64,000 nt of DNA from Pseudomonadota bacterium (GCA_023386645.1 JAEWJI010000011.1:50874-114873); one strand, 5' to 3'. Counted from the stretch's first letter, positions 42,737 through 51,575 are shown. The notes: generated by a model from the letters alone, not told the origin. Numbers and translations are program-made.

Positions 42737-43978
42737 TCAGCGCCGGAACACCCCAACCAGTTCGACGTGAGAGGACCACAGGAACTGGTCGATCGGCGTG
42801 ACCCGCTCCAGCCTGAAGCCGGCCTCCACCAGCACCCGTGCGTCGCGGGCGAAGGTGGACGGGTTGCAGGACACGCCGACCACCACGCCGGCCTTCGTCT
42901 GGGCGATCTGGGCGGTCTGTTCGATCGCTCCGGCGCGCGGCGGATCGAAGACGATGGCGTCGCAGCCCTTCAGATCGTGCGGCGTCAGGGGACGGCGGAA
43001 AAGGTCGCGGGCCTCGGCGCGAATTGGACGCAGACCCGAGGTCGAGCCGATCCCGGCCTTCAAGGCGGCGATCGAACCCTGAGCCGCGTCGGCGGCCAAG
43101 ACCTCGGCGACCTCGGCGAGCGGGAAGGTGAAGGTCCCCGAGCCGCAGAACAGGTCCGCGATCTTGCGCGCGCCCCTCACCGCCTCGGTGGCCACCCCGA
43201 CCATGGCCGCCTCGGCCTGGGGCGTGGCCTGCAGGAAGGCGCCGGGCGGAAGCGGAACCACCGCCTTGCCGAAGGCCACGCGGGGCTGACGGGCCATCAC
43301 CAGCACCTCGCCGGCGAGGCTGAGCCGCGCCAGATCGGCCTCGGCGGCGCGGGTGATCGCATCGACCTGGCGGTCGCGCGACAGGCCTCCGGATTTGCGT
43401 TCAACTCCCGTCACATCGACGTCGAGCCCGGCCAGGGTCCAGGTGACGTGCAGGGTCGGCGCCGACTTCGGGTGATCCAGGAACACCTCCGCCAGACGGG
43501 CCAGGGCCGGAAGCGCCCGCACCAACCGGGGATCGGCGATCGGGCATTCGCGCACCTCGACCAGCCGCCACGACCGTCGCGCCTTGAAGCCCAGGATCGC
43601 GCGGCCCCCTGGACCGCGCCTCGCGTGCAGGGCCAGGCGGCGCCGCGACGCGGGAGGCGTCGCCACGGTCTCCACGATCTCCGTCTCCAGGCCCTCGCGC
43701 ACCAACGCCAGTCGCACCTGCTCACGCTTCCACTCAAGATAGGGTCCGGCGGCCCAGTGCTGGAGCGAACAGCCGCCGCAGTCGCCGTACTGGGGCGAGA
43801 CCGGCGCGATGCGGTCGGGGCTGACGCTGACGATCTCCGGGCGGTCCATCCGGCCGTCGGCCGCCTCCCCTCGCACGACCTCGCCGGGCAGGGTCAGGGG
43901 AACAAACACCGGGCCGGACGGCGTTTCGGCCACGCCGTCGCCCTGGGCGCCGATGCGCGCGATGGTCAGATCCTGCAT
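42737..43978 (-). CDS. RlmC/RlmD/TrmA-type RNA (uracil-5-)-methyltransferase
   Basis: A SAM-dependent methyltransferase of 413 residues that should place m5U in rRNA or tRNA. A TRAM-like N-terminal domain (IARIGAQGDGVAE) is followed by the Fe-S cysteines in YGDCGGCSLQHW plus the later ECPIADP. The catalytic domain has PPGAFLQATPQAE, IADLFCGSGTFTFPLAE, the FDPPRAG motif and the nucleophile/base region VSCNPSTFARDARVL, where Cys is catalytic. The exact position methylated cannot be called. It starts at ATG 43978. Confidence 0.9.
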   Translation of the reverse strand: MQDLTIARIGAQGDGVAETPSGPVFVPLTLPGEVVRGEAADGRMDRPEIVSVSPDRIAPVSPQYGDCGGCSLQHWAAGPYLEWKREQVRLALVREGLETEIVETVATPPASRRRLALHARRGPGGRAILGFKARRSWRLVEVRECPIADPRLVRALPALARLAEVFLDHPKSAPTLHVTWTLAGLDVDVTGVERKSGGLSRDRQVDAITRAAEADLARLSLAGEVLVMARQPRVAFGKAVVPLPPGAFLQATPQAEAAMVGVATEAVRGARKIADLFCGSGTFTFPLAEVAEVLAADAAQGSIAALKAGIGSTSGLRPIRAEARDLFRRPLTPHDLKGCDAIVFDPPRAGAIEQTAQIAQTKAGVVVGVSCNPSTFARDARVLVEAGFRLERVTPIDQFLWSSHVELVGVFRR

Positions 43979-44122
43979 CCCGGCTTCCTAGCGGCATTCG
44001 CCGGATGAACGAAGATGAACGCCTCGCTCAAAATGCGTTCAGCTTGGAGCGCCTATTCCATCCGCAACGCAGAGGGGCCCCGGCCGTTAACCGGACGCCT
44101 CAACCTCAGGAAGGATGGAACC

Positions 44123-44683
44123 ATGTTCCGCCAGCATCCCAAGCTTGCCGCCGGCGCCGTTGCGGCCGTGGCCGCCGCCGTCGCCCTGCCCGGCATCGCC
44201 TCTGCCCAGAACTACGGCTACGGCTATGCTCAGCCCTACGGATATCAGTCGTATGGATATAGCCAGCCCTATGGCTACAGCCGGTCCTACGGATACGACC
44301 AACGCTACTACGACCCCTGCGCCCGCGAGCGTGAGGGCCGGACCGGCGCCGGCGCGGTTATCGGCGGGACGGCCGGCGCGGTGATCGGTTCGCAACTGGC
44401 CGCGCGCGGGCGCCGCACCGAAGGCAGCGTCCTGGGCGGCGTGCTCGGCGCCTTCGTCGGCGGCGCCGCCGGGAGGTCCTCCAGCGACGAATGCCGCGCC
44501 TACCGCGCCGGCTATGACTATCGCTACGGCGGCTACGATCGGTACGACGACCGGCGCTATGACGATCGTTACGACCGCGACTATCGCTACGACGACCGGT
44601 ACGACAGCCGCTACACGCCGCAGTACAGCCCGGATGGCCGCTACTGGTGGGATGCAAGCCGAGGCGAGTGGGTCCCGCGCTAG
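44123..44683 (+). CDS. exported Tyr/Gly-rich glycine-zipper protein
   Basis: A 186-residue protein with a Sec signal (MFRQHPKLAAGAVAAVAAAVALPG ... SAQN). It then has a YGY/QPYGY repeat region (about residues 27-62), a glycine-zipper 2TM segment (GAGAVIGGTAGAVIGSQLAARGRRTEGSVLGGVLGAFVGGAAG) and a tail of tandem YDDRYD/YDRDYRYDDR units. It ends in PDGRYWWDASRGEWVPR. Glycine-zipper proteins of this sort are outer-membrane or surface lipoprotein-like stabilisers. The ATG at 44123 has AGGAAGG upstream. Confidence 0.75.
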   Translation: MFRQHPKLAAGAVAAVAAAVALPGIASAQNYGYGYAQPYGYQSYGYSQPYGYSRSYGYDQRYYDPCAREREGRTGAGAVIGGTAGAVIGSQLAARGRRTEGSVLGGVLGAFVGGAAGRSSSDECRAYRAGYDYRYGGYDRYDDRRYDDRYDRDYRYDDRYDSRYTPQYSPDGRYWWDASRGEWVPR

Positions 44684-44747
44684 GCCCCGAAGAGATCGCG
44701 TCGTCGGCTCATCTTCAGCCCCCCTGTCGACCGACGATGTGACGGAA

Positions 44748-44779
44748 GCCGCCGGTGGAGAGATCCGCCGGCGGCTTTT
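44748..44779 (+). terminator. Rho-independent terminator after the glycine-zipper gene
   Basis: An 8-bp stem (GCCGCCGG / CCGGCGGC) with a 12-nt loop is followed by TTTT. It lies about 65 bp after the stop codon, between two convergent genes. Confidence 0.7.
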
Positions 44780-44788
44780 CCTTGCGCC

Positions 44789-45511
44789 TTACCGCCTCGC
44801 CCAGAGCAGGTATTCCACATTGCCGTCCCCGCCGGTGATGGGGCTTTCGGCCGTGGCCTGGACCGTCCATCCGACCGACGCCAGCCAGTCGACGACGCGG
44901 CCCAGGGCGGCTTCTCTGGCGGTCGGGTCGCGCACCACGCCGCCGCGTCCGACATCCGCGCGGCTCTCCATCTCGAACTGTGGCTTCACTAGGGTGACGA
45001 GGTCGGCGCCGAGGGCCGCCAGGCCGAGGGCCGCGGGCAGAACCTTGGTCAAGCCGATGAAGCTGGCGTCGCAGACGACTAACTCGGGCGCGCGAGGGAT
45101 CAGGCCGACGTCCAGGTCGCGGGCGTCCGTCTTTTCCAGGTTCTCCACCCCGGGATCGGCGGCGATACGGGGGTGGAGTTGGCCCTGACCGACGTCGACC
45201 GCAAAGACATGGACGGCGCCCCGCTCCAGCAGGACCTCGGTGAAGCCGCCGGTGGAGGCGCCGATGTCCAGGCAGGTGCGGCCTTCGACGACGATTGGCC
45301 ACAGGGTCAGGGCATGGTCGAGCTTGAGCGCGGCCCGACCGACGAAGCGGTGAGCGGCCTCGGCTTCGATGACTGCGTCCTCGGAGACCTGTTCCGAGGG
45401 CTTGCAGACTTGGCGCCCGTCGGCTGTGACCCGCCCGGCTTCGATGGCGGCGCGGGCGCGGGCGCGCGTGTCGAACAGGCCCCGGGCGACCAAGAGCTGG
45501 TCGATGCGCAT
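44789..45511 (-). CDS. tlyA: TlyA family rRNA 2'-O-methyltransferase
   Basis: Methylates ribose 2'-OH of cytidines in rRNA; it is historically labelled hemolysin A. A short S4 RNA-binding domain (MRIDQLLVARGLFDTRARARAAIEAGRV) precedes an FtsJ-like Rossmann domain: RAALKLDHAL, CLDIGASTGGFTEVLLERGA, VFAVDVGQGQLHPRI, DASFIGL and LVKPQFE. The 240-residue length is standard. The ATG at 45511 directly abuts a hairpin-rich repeat that separates it from valS. Confidence 0.93.
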   Translation of the reverse strand: MRIDQLLVARGLFDTRARARAAIEAGRVTADGRQVCKPSEQVSEDAVIEAEAAHRFVGRAALKLDHALTLWPIVVEGRTCLDIGASTGGFTEVLLERGAVHVFAVDVGQGQLHPRIAADPGVENLEKTDARDLDVGLIPRAPELVVCDASFIGLTKVLPAALGLAALGADLVTLVKPQFEMESRADVGRGGVVRDPTAREAALGRVVDWLASVGWTVQATAESPITGGDGNVEYLLWARR

Positions 45512-45516
45512 CTAAT

Positions 45517-45629
45517 CCTCCCACAGTGGGGGAGGTGGCTCGGCGGCGCAGCCGGCGAGACGGAGGGGACCGGCGAGAAACGCCGGCCCCCTCCACCGCT
45601 TCGCGGTCCCCCTCCCCCAACGGGGGCGG
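45517..45629. repeat. REP/ERIC-like intergenic palindromic element
   Basis: About 113 bp made of nested hairpins fills the tlyA-valS gap: CCTCCCACAGTGGGGGAGG at 45517-45535, CCGGCG-AGAAA-CGCCGG at 45570-45586, CCGCTTCGCGG in between, and CCTCCCCCAACGGGGGCGG at 45611-45629. The outer arms are near-inverted copies of each other. Elements with the words CCTCCACCGCTTCGCGG and CGGAGGGG are common dispersed repeats in Caulobacterales genomes from memory. Only this one copy was noticed here. Confidence 0.7.
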
Positions 45630-45639
45630 ATTGAGGTGG

Positions 45640-48354
45640 TCACAGCCCCTCCAGCCGTTTCAGCGCCGCTTCCATCTTGGCCTTGCCGGCTTCGGCTTCG
45701 GCCAGCTTTTCGCGCTGTTCCTCGACGACCTCGGGCGCGGCGCGGGAAACGAAGTTGGGGTTGCCCAGCTTCTTGTTCACGTGGGCGATGTCGCTGTCGA
45801 AGGCGGCGATCTCCTTGGCCAGGCGGGTGCGTTCGGCGGCCAGGTCGACCGTGCCCTCCAGCGACAGGGCCGCGCTTGAGCCGCCCAGGACCAGCACCAC
45901 CGCGCCGGCGGGAGCCGCGTCGGCGATGTCGAGCCGGCTGACCCGCGCGAGGGTCTGGATCAGGGGCGCGTGGCGGTCGAACCGCTCGCGCGCCGTCGCA
46001 TCCGGGCTGATGACCGTCAGCGGCAGGCGGGCGCCGGGCGGGACGCCGAGTTCCGAGCGACTGGAGCGGACCTCGGTGACCAAGTCGATCAGCCAGTTGA
46101 TTTCTTCGGCCGCCGCCGCATCGCGGAAGCTGTCGGGCAGGTCGGGCCAGGCGGCGCCGATCAGCAGCGGCTCGTCGCGGGGCGCACCCTCCTCCGCGAG
46201 CTTGTCCCACAGCTCCTCGGTGATGAAGGGCGTGACCGGGTGCATCAGCTTCAGCGTCTGATCCAGCGTCCAGGCGGTCATGGCGCGGGTCTCGGCCTTG
46301 GCGGCCTCGTCAGAGCCCTGGAACACGGGCTTGGCCAGCTCCAGGTACCAGTCGCAGAACACGTTCCAGACGAAGCGGTAGAGCCCCGAGGCGGCATCGT
46401 CGAAACGGCCAGCCTCGATAGCGGTCGAGACCGCGCGCTCGGCCTCGGTCAGTTCATGCCGCACCCAGCGGTTGATCGTCTGTTCGACCGTCGCGGGGTC
46501 GAAGCCCTCCACGCGGCGCGCCTCGTTCATCTGGGCGAAGCGGGCGGCGTTCCACAGCTTGGTGCCGAAGTTGCGGTAGCCCTCGATCCGCTGCTTCGAC
46601 AGCTTGATGTCGCGCGTGCCTGACAGGATCGCCATGGTGAAGCGCAAGGGATCGGCGCCCAGTTCGTCGATGATGCCTAGGGGATCGATGACGTTCCCCT
46701 TGGACTTGCTCATCTTCTGGCCCTTCTCGTCGCGGACCAGGCCATTGATGATGACCCGCTTGAACGGGACCTCGTCCATGAAGTGCAGACCCATCATCAT
46801 CATCCGGGCGACCCAGAAGAAGATGATGTCGGCGGCGGTGACGAGGTCGCTGGTCGGATAGAAGCGTTCGAGGTCCTCGGTCTTCTCCGGCCAGCCCATG
46901 GTCGAGAACGGCCACAAGGCCGAGGAGAACCAGGTGTCGAGGACGTCCTCGTCCTGGGTCAGGGTCTTGCCGCTGGCCTGGGCGAGGGCTTCCGCCTCGG
47001 TCTCTGCGACATAGATGTTCCCGTCGGCGTCGTACCAGGCCGGGATACGATGGCCCCACCACAGCTGGCGCGAGATGCACCAGGGCTCGATGTTTCGCAG
47101 CCACTCGAAGTAGATTTTGGAATAGCTGGCGGGCTCGAAGACGGTGTCGCCCTGCTCCACCGCCTTGATCGCCGGCTGGGCCAGGGTGTGGGCGTCGACG
47201 TACCACTGGTCCGTCAGCCACGGCTCGATGACCACGCCGGAACGGTCGCCGTGCGGGACCATGTGGCGGGTCTTCTCGACCTCCTTCAACCAGCCCTCTT
47301 CCTCGGCCCGGGCGACGATGGCCTTGCGCGCGGAGAAGCGGTCCATGCCCTCATAATCGCCGGGCACGTCTGGAGTGTCGACCGCGGTGATGCGGCCGTA
47401 GGCGTCCATGATGTTAAGCGCGGGCAGCCCAGCACGTTTGCCGACGCCGAAGTCGTTGAAGTCGTGCGCGGGCGTGATCTTCACCGCGCCCGAGCCCTTG
47501 GTCGGGTCGGCGTAGTCGTCGGCGACGATGGGAATGCGGCGGCCCGTGATCGGCAGGATCACCGTCTTGCCGACCAGCCCGACATACCGCTCATCCTCCG
47601 GGTGCACCGCCACGCCGGTGTCGCCCAGCATGGTCTCGGGCCGGGTGGTGGCGACGACGATGTAGTCGCGGGTCTCCCACTCGGTCGCCTTGCCCTCGTC
47701 GTCGAAGGCGATGGGATGCTCGTAGGTGACGCCGTCCGCCAGCGGATAGGCGAAGTGCCAGTAGGCGCCGTCGACCTCCTTCTGCTCGACCTCCAGGTCC
47801 GAGATGGCGGTCTGGAAGTGGGGGTCCCAATTCACCAGCCGCTTGTCTCGGTAGATCAGCCCTTCCCTGTAGAGCTGGACGAACACCTTGCGGACGGCGT
47901 CCTGAAGCGAAGGGTCCAGGGTGAAGCGCTCGCGGCTCCAGTCGCAGGATGAGCCCAGACGGCGCAGCTGGTTCTGGATCGAGCCGGCGCTGGTGGCCTT
48001 CCACTCCCAGACCTTCTCGATGAAGGCGTCGCGGCCCATGTCGCGCCGGCCGACATTGCCCTGAGCCGCCAGTTGGCGCTCGACCACCATCTGGGTGGCG
48101 ATGCCGGCGTGGTCGGTGCCCGGCAGCCACAGCACCGCCTTGCCACGCATGCGATGATAGCGGGCCAGGATGTCCTGGAGCGTGTTGTTCAGCGCGTGGC
48201 CGATATGCAGCGAGCCGGTCACGTTCGGCGGTGGGATGACGATCGAATAGGCCTCGGCCGCCCCGTCGGTCGTGGGCGCGAACAGGCCGGAGGCTTCCCA
48301 CTGTTCGTAGATGCGGGGCTCGGCGGCCTGGGGGTCGAAGGTCTTCTCAAGCAT
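45640..48354 (-). CDS. valS: valine--tRNA ligase
   Basis: Class I aminoacyl-tRNA synthetase charging tRNA-Val, with an editing domain that removes mischarged Thr. Visible are PPPNVTGSLHIGHALNN (HIGH), LWLPGTDHAGIATQ, the CP1 editing insert (VATTRPETMLGDTGVAVHPEDERY), GQKMSKSKGNVIDPL (KMSKS), the anticodon-binding helices and a C-terminal coiled coil (TRLAKEIAAFDSDIAHVNKKLGNPNFVSRAAPEVV). The 904-residue length is normal. It is downstream of popZ on the same strand with a hairpin terminator between. Confidence 0.97.
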   Translation of the reverse strand: MLEKTFDPQAAEPRIYEQWEASGLFAPTTDGAAEAYSIVIPPPNVTGSLHIGHALNNTLQDILARYHRMRGKAVLWLPGTDHAGIATQMVVERQLAAQGNVGRRDMGRDAFIEKVWEWKATSAGSIQNQLRRLGSSCDWSRERFTLDPSLQDAVRKVFVQLYREGLIYRDKRLVNWDPHFQTAISDLEVEQKEVDGAYWHFAYPLADGVTYEHPIAFDDEGKATEWETRDYIVVATTRPETMLGDTGVAVHPEDERYVGLVGKTVILPITGRRIPIVADDYADPTKGSGAVKITPAHDFNDFGVGKRAGLPALNIMDAYGRITAVDTPDVPGDYEGMDRFSARKAIVARAEEEGWLKEVEKTRHMVPHGDRSGVVIEPWLTDQWYVDAHTLAQPAIKAVEQGDTVFEPASYSKIYFEWLRNIEPWCISRQLWWGHRIPAWYDADGNIYVAETEAEALAQASGKTLTQDEDVLDTWFSSALWPFSTMGWPEKTEDLERFYPTSDLVTAADIIFFWVARMMMMGLHFMDEVPFKRVIINGLVRDEKGQKMSKSKGNVIDPLGIIDELGADPLRFTMAILSGTRDIKLSKQRIEGYRNFGTKLWNAARFAQMNEARRVEGFDPATVEQTINRWVRHELTEAERAVSTAIEAGRFDDAASGLYRFVWNVFCDWYLELAKPVFQGSDEAAKAETRAMTAWTLDQTLKLMHPVTPFITEELWDKLAEEGAPRDEPLLIGAAWPDLPDSFRDAAAAEEINWLIDLVTEVRSSRSELGVPPGARLPLTVISPDATARERFDRHAPLIQTLARVSRLDIADAAPAGAVVLVLGGSSAALSLEGTVDLAAERTRLAKEIAAFDSDIAHVNKKLGNPNFVSRAAPEVVEEQREKLAEAEAGKAKMEAALKRLEGL

Positions 48355-48374
48355 CGGAAGGTCTCAAAAGCGAA

Positions 48375-48397
48375 GGGCGGCCCCGTCGGAGCCGCCC
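48375..48397 (-). terminator. Hairpin between popZ and valS
   Basis: On the minus strand a perfect 7-bp stem (GGGCGGC / GCCGCCC) with a 9-nt loop is followed by TTCGCTTTT. It lies 29 bp after the popZ stop and 21 bp before the valS start. It may be a partial terminator for popZ. Confidence 0.55.
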
Positions 48398-48425
48398 TCG
48401 GATTAGTCGGACGTGAAGCGAAGGG

Positions 48426-49028
48426 CTAGGCGGCGTTGCGCGCGATGCGTTCGACTTCCTTGCGTACCTGGGCCTCGACGATGGCCGGCAGGTTGGCGTC
48501 CAGCCATTCCTTCAGCATGGGCCGAAGCAGGCTGCGGGCCAGTTCATCGATGGTCGGGCCGGCCGAGACGGTCGGCTCCGAAGGCTCGGGACGACGCAGG
48601 GAGGCGGCCAGGCCGGCGAAGGCCGAGGAGGCGCTCGAGGCGGCGGCGTCGCCTACCAGCGGCTCGTGGGCGGCAGAAACCGGCGCCGGCTGGGGTTCCG
48701 GCGGCGGCGCATAGGCCGACTCGCTATGGACCGCGGCGGGGAATGGATCGGGCTCTGCGACGGACACGTCCAGGTCGCCGATGCTCTCGTGAGCCGGCGC
48801 CTCGTAGCGGTCGGTCAGGTCGAAGACGTCGTCCTCGGCTTCGGCCTGGACGGACGGAGTCTCGTCCATCATCGCCGGCGAAGGCGCGGGCTCGGGCTGC
48901 GGCTCGGGCTCGAGTGCGGCGGCCGGCGCGGGCGCGGTCTCGGCCGGGGCGTCGTCTTCAGAGATGATCCGGCGGATCGACGCCAGGATCTCTTCCATCG
49001 TGGGTTCCTGGGCGTTCTGATCGGTCAT
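48426..49028 (-). CDS. popZ: polar organizing protein PopZ (DUF2497)
   Basis: Forms a disordered-hub polymeric matrix at the cell poles that anchors the ParB-parS centromere and recruits cell-cycle kinases and other clients. The 200-residue protein has the family's three parts: the conserved N-terminal helix EPTMEEILASIRRIISEDD (residues 8-26), a long acidic Pro/Glu/Ala-rich disordered stretch (about 27-150), and the C-terminal oligomerisation helices (TIDELARSLLRPMLKEWLDANLPAIVEAQVRKEVERI). The middle is as acidic as in Caulobacter PopZ, and the termini match it closely as I remember that sequence. It is followed by valS, and tolC lies upstream on the same strand. Confidence 0.94.
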   Translation of the reverse strand: MTDQNAQEPTMEEILASIRRIISEDDAPAETAPAPAAALEPEPQPEPAPSPAMMDETPSVQAEAEDDVFDLTDRYEAPAHESIGDLDVSVAEPDPFPAAVHSESAYAPPPEPQPAPVSAAHEPLVGDAAASSASSAFAGLAASLRRPEPSEPTVSAGPTIDELARSLLRPMLKEWLDANLPAIVEAQVRKEVERIARNAA

Positions 49029-49147
49029 GTCGCAACCTCGACGGAAAGTTGGAATGAGCGGGCGCAGACGCGTTCGATCACGCCCTCCCCTCGACCCTCC
49101 GTCGCATCATCCCCGTCGGGAATCAACGCAACTTTTCGCGCGAGAGG

Positions 49148-50626
49148 TTAATCCCCGGCCGGAGCCGTGGTGACGATCTCGGACTTCAGCTGCTGGTCGA
49201 TGGGGGCGTCCGGCGCGTCGGTCGCGGGCATGATCGGCGGAGCCGCGATGCGGTCGATGGCCTCGATGACGCCGTCCCAAGGCAGGGCGCCCCGCATGCG
49301 GACGCGGTCCGTGTTGGCGGCGGCGTCATAGACCGTGAGCGTGGGATCGAGGTCCGCCCCTTCCAGGCGGCCCATGGCGGCCAGAAGCTGGGCCTGGGCC
49401 ACGTATTCATTGCGGCGCGCGCTGGCCAGGGTCACCTGGGCGGAACGCAGTTCGAGTTCCTGGTTGAGCACGTCCAGGGTGGTGCGCAGGCCGACCTGGG
49501 CCTCCTGGCGCACGCCCTCGGCGGCGACCGAGGCGGCCCGCACCGCTTCCTCCCCTGCGGCCAGGGTGGCGCGGGCCGAGATCACCTGGGCGAAACTGGC
49601 GCTGACGTTCTGCAGGACCGTCCGGCGCTCGCCCTCGACCCGGATCTGGGCGGCGTTGGCCTGTTCCAGGGCCTGACGCACCTGGGAGGCGTTCAGCCCG
49701 CCGGTGAACAGGGGCACGGACACCGAGGCCGTGGCGGTGAAGCTGCGACGGTCCGCCAGGTCGAAGTCTGACAGGTCGCCCGTTCCGCCGTAGGAAGCCG
49801 AAAGGCGAGCCGACGGGAGGTATTCCGCGCGGGCCTGGGCCACGCGAGCTTCGGCGGCCTGAAGGTCGAACGCGGAGGCGCGCAGGGTCGGATTATCGAC
49901 AAGCGCGACATCCAGAGCGGCGTCGAAGTCCGTCGGAACGTTGGGCAGGATCGGCGGCGGAGCCAGGTCGGTTGGAGCCTGGCCGACGATGGCGGCATAG
50001 GCCGCGCGCGAGACCGACAGCTGGGCCTGGGCGTTGGCGAGGTCTGCCTCGGTCTGGGCCAGGCGGGCTTCAGACTGAGCCACGTCGGTGCGGGTGATCT
50101 CCCCCACCTCGAACCGGGCGCTCGCCTCTTCCAGCTGACGCTGCAGTACGCCGAGATTCTCCTGGCGGACGCGCAGAATCTCCATGTCGCGAAGGACGTC
50201 CACATAGGCCTGGATGACGGAAGCCAGAACCTGCTGCTCGACCGCACGCAGGTTCTCACGGCCAGCGAGGACGTTCGCTTCAGCCGCTGCGATGCCCAGG
50301 CCGATGCGGCCGCCGGTGTAGAGATTCTGGCTGAGGTCGATGCCCACGCTTCCGGTGTCGCTCTCGATCGAGCCGCCCACGCCGCCGTCCGTGCGGCTGT
50401 ACTGGGCCGAACCCGAGACCCCGATCGTCGGACGCAAGCCCGCGCGGGCCTGGGGCACGGACTCGTCGAGCGCCCGTTGGGTCGCGCGCTGGGCCAGCAG
50501 GGTCGGGTTGGTCTGATAGGCGAGCGCGATCGCCTCCTGCAGCGTCTCGGCCCACGCCGGAGCGGCCAGGCCGACCGTCACGGCGACGGCGGCCACCGAG
50601 GAGAGGGCGCGCAAACGTGTCAGCAT
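49148..50626 (-). CDS. tolC: TolC family outer membrane efflux/secretion protein
   Basis: A 492-residue outer-membrane channel that pairs with type I secretion or efflux pumps. It has a signal peptide (MLTRLRALSSVAAVAVTVGLAAPAWAET), then two OEP repeats: LQEAIALAYQTNPTLLAQR ... LSQNLYTGGRIGLGIAAAEANV ... SARFEVGEITRTDVAQSEARLAQTEADL, and the second DVALVDNPTLRASAFDLQAAEARVAQARAEYLP ... VSVPLFTGGLNASQVRQALEQA ... RQEAQVGLRTTLDVLNQE. In Caulobacter the homologous protein is RsaF. No partner transporter is nearby. I set the start at ATG 50626, where the signal peptide begins. A PCMT-like gene precedes it. Confidence 0.92.
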   Translation of the reverse strand: MLTRLRALSSVAAVAVTVGLAAPAWAETLQEAIALAYQTNPTLLAQRATQRALDESVPQARAGLRPTIGVSGSAQYSRTDGGVGGSIESDTGSVGIDLSQNLYTGGRIGLGIAAAEANVLAGRENLRAVEQQVLASVIQAYVDVLRDMEILRVRQENLGVLQRQLEEASARFEVGEITRTDVAQSEARLAQTEADLANAQAQLSVSRAAYAAIVGQAPTDLAPPPILPNVPTDFDAALDVALVDNPTLRASAFDLQAAEARVAQARAEYLPSARLSASYGGTGDLSDFDLADRRSFTATASVSVPLFTGGLNASQVRQALEQANAAQIRVEGERRTVLQNVSASFAQVISARATLAAGEEAVRAASVAAEGVRQEAQVGLRTTLDVLNQELELRSAQVTLASARRNEYVAQAQLLAAMGRLEGADLDPTLTVYDAAANTDRVRMRGALPWDGVIEAIDRIAAPPIMPATDAPDAPIDQQLKSEIVTTAPAGD

Positions 50627-50765
50627 ATCCAGATCCCGATAGGCCCGCCCCTCAGCGTGGCGACGCCCCTTATCCCACTTTCGGCGGCGTAAGTGGGGCT
50701 TCATTCCGCACGACGCCAGTTAAGTTTTCTTCACGCGCTCAAGCCCGAAAGCGGTCGCGCGGTAC

Positions 50766-51395
50766 TCAGAAAGCAAACGCCGGAGCCGGCGCCATCTGGG
50801 ACAGCACGGGCGGGGCGGCGTCGAACAGTTCACGGCGCGAGACGCCCTCCTGACCGCGTACGTAAAGGACGGCCTTGCCGGCCGGCCCAGAGCGTTCGAC
50901 GACGGCCAGACGGCCGCCGGGGCGCAGGGCCTCGATCCAGGCCTCGGGCCGCATGGCCACCGCAGCCTCGCTGACGATGACGTCGTAGTCCTGGCCCGCG
51001 GGAGCCGTGAACGGGCCCGTCGCGGTTTGCACGGAGGCTTCCGCCAGAGCGTCGGCCACGACCTGCATGACCTCCGCGTCCTCCTCCTGGGCGGTGACCT
51101 CCAGGCCCATGCCCGCCAGGACTGCGCCGGCGTAGGGGGCGGCGATGGCCAGCGCCCGCTCGCCCTCGCGCGCGTCCAGCGCCTGCAGCAGCTTGGCCAC
51201 GTCACGCGGCAGCATCAGCCGGCGGTCGCCCGCGATCTCGGGTTCGATCTCGGCATAGGCGGCGAAGGCGCGGTCGGGGGCGCAGAAGCGTTCGCGCGGG
51301 GTCGACAGCAGGGCGGCCTGGAGGCGACGATCCGTCACGTCGTTCACACGCACCTGCGAATCCACCATCACCTTGCGTGCGGCGGCGAAGTCCAT
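50766..51395 (-). CDS. PCMT-family (protein-L-isoaspartate methyltransferase-like) protein with degenerate SAM motif
   Basis: A 209-residue protein whose N-terminus DFAAARKVMVDSQVRVNDVTDRRLQAALLSTPRERFCAPD is that of Pcm enzymes, which methylate damaged isoaspartyl residues. The C-terminal strands VIVSEAAVAMRPEAWIEALRPGGRLAVVE also fit. Motif I, normally an E-x-G-x-G-x-G SAM loop, reads ALAIAAPYAGAVLAGMGLEVTAQEED with no GxGxG, so SAM binding or catalysis is doubtful. It lies upstream of tolC on the same strand, an arrangement I recall from other Caulobacterales. The two may share a transcript or an envelope-related role. Confidence 0.78.
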   Translation of the reverse strand: MDFAAARKVMVDSQVRVNDVTDRRLQAALLSTPRERFCAPDRAFAAYAEIEPEIAGDRRLMLPRDVAKLLQALDAREGERALAIAAPYAGAVLAGMGLEVTAQEEDAEVMQVVADALAEASVQTATGPFTAPAGQDYDVIVSEAAVAMRPEAWIEALRPGGRLAVVERSGPAGKAVLYVRGQEGVSRRELFDAAPPVLSQMAPAPAFAF

Positions 51396-51501
51396 GAGGC
51401 AGTCCTGGGTCGGCGAGCGGGGAAAACTGGCGCGCTTATAGGTCCGTGCGTTGCGGGCGACAATCCGATCTGATAGCGAACGCCCCTCGCGACGGCGGCC
51501 C

Positions 51502-51575
51502 GGCCTGATGGCGGAGTGGTTACGCAGCGGACTGCAAATCCGTGTACGCCGGTTCGATTCCGGCTCAGGCCTCCA
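51502..51575 (+). tRNA. tRNA-Cys (anticodon GCA)
   Basis: The acceptor stem GGCCTGA / TCAGGCC is followed by TCCA. The anticodon arm GCGGA-CTGCAAA-TCCGT gives anticodon GCA, and the T loop is GGTTCGATTCC. The length is 74 nt with an encoded CCA. Confidence 0.96.
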
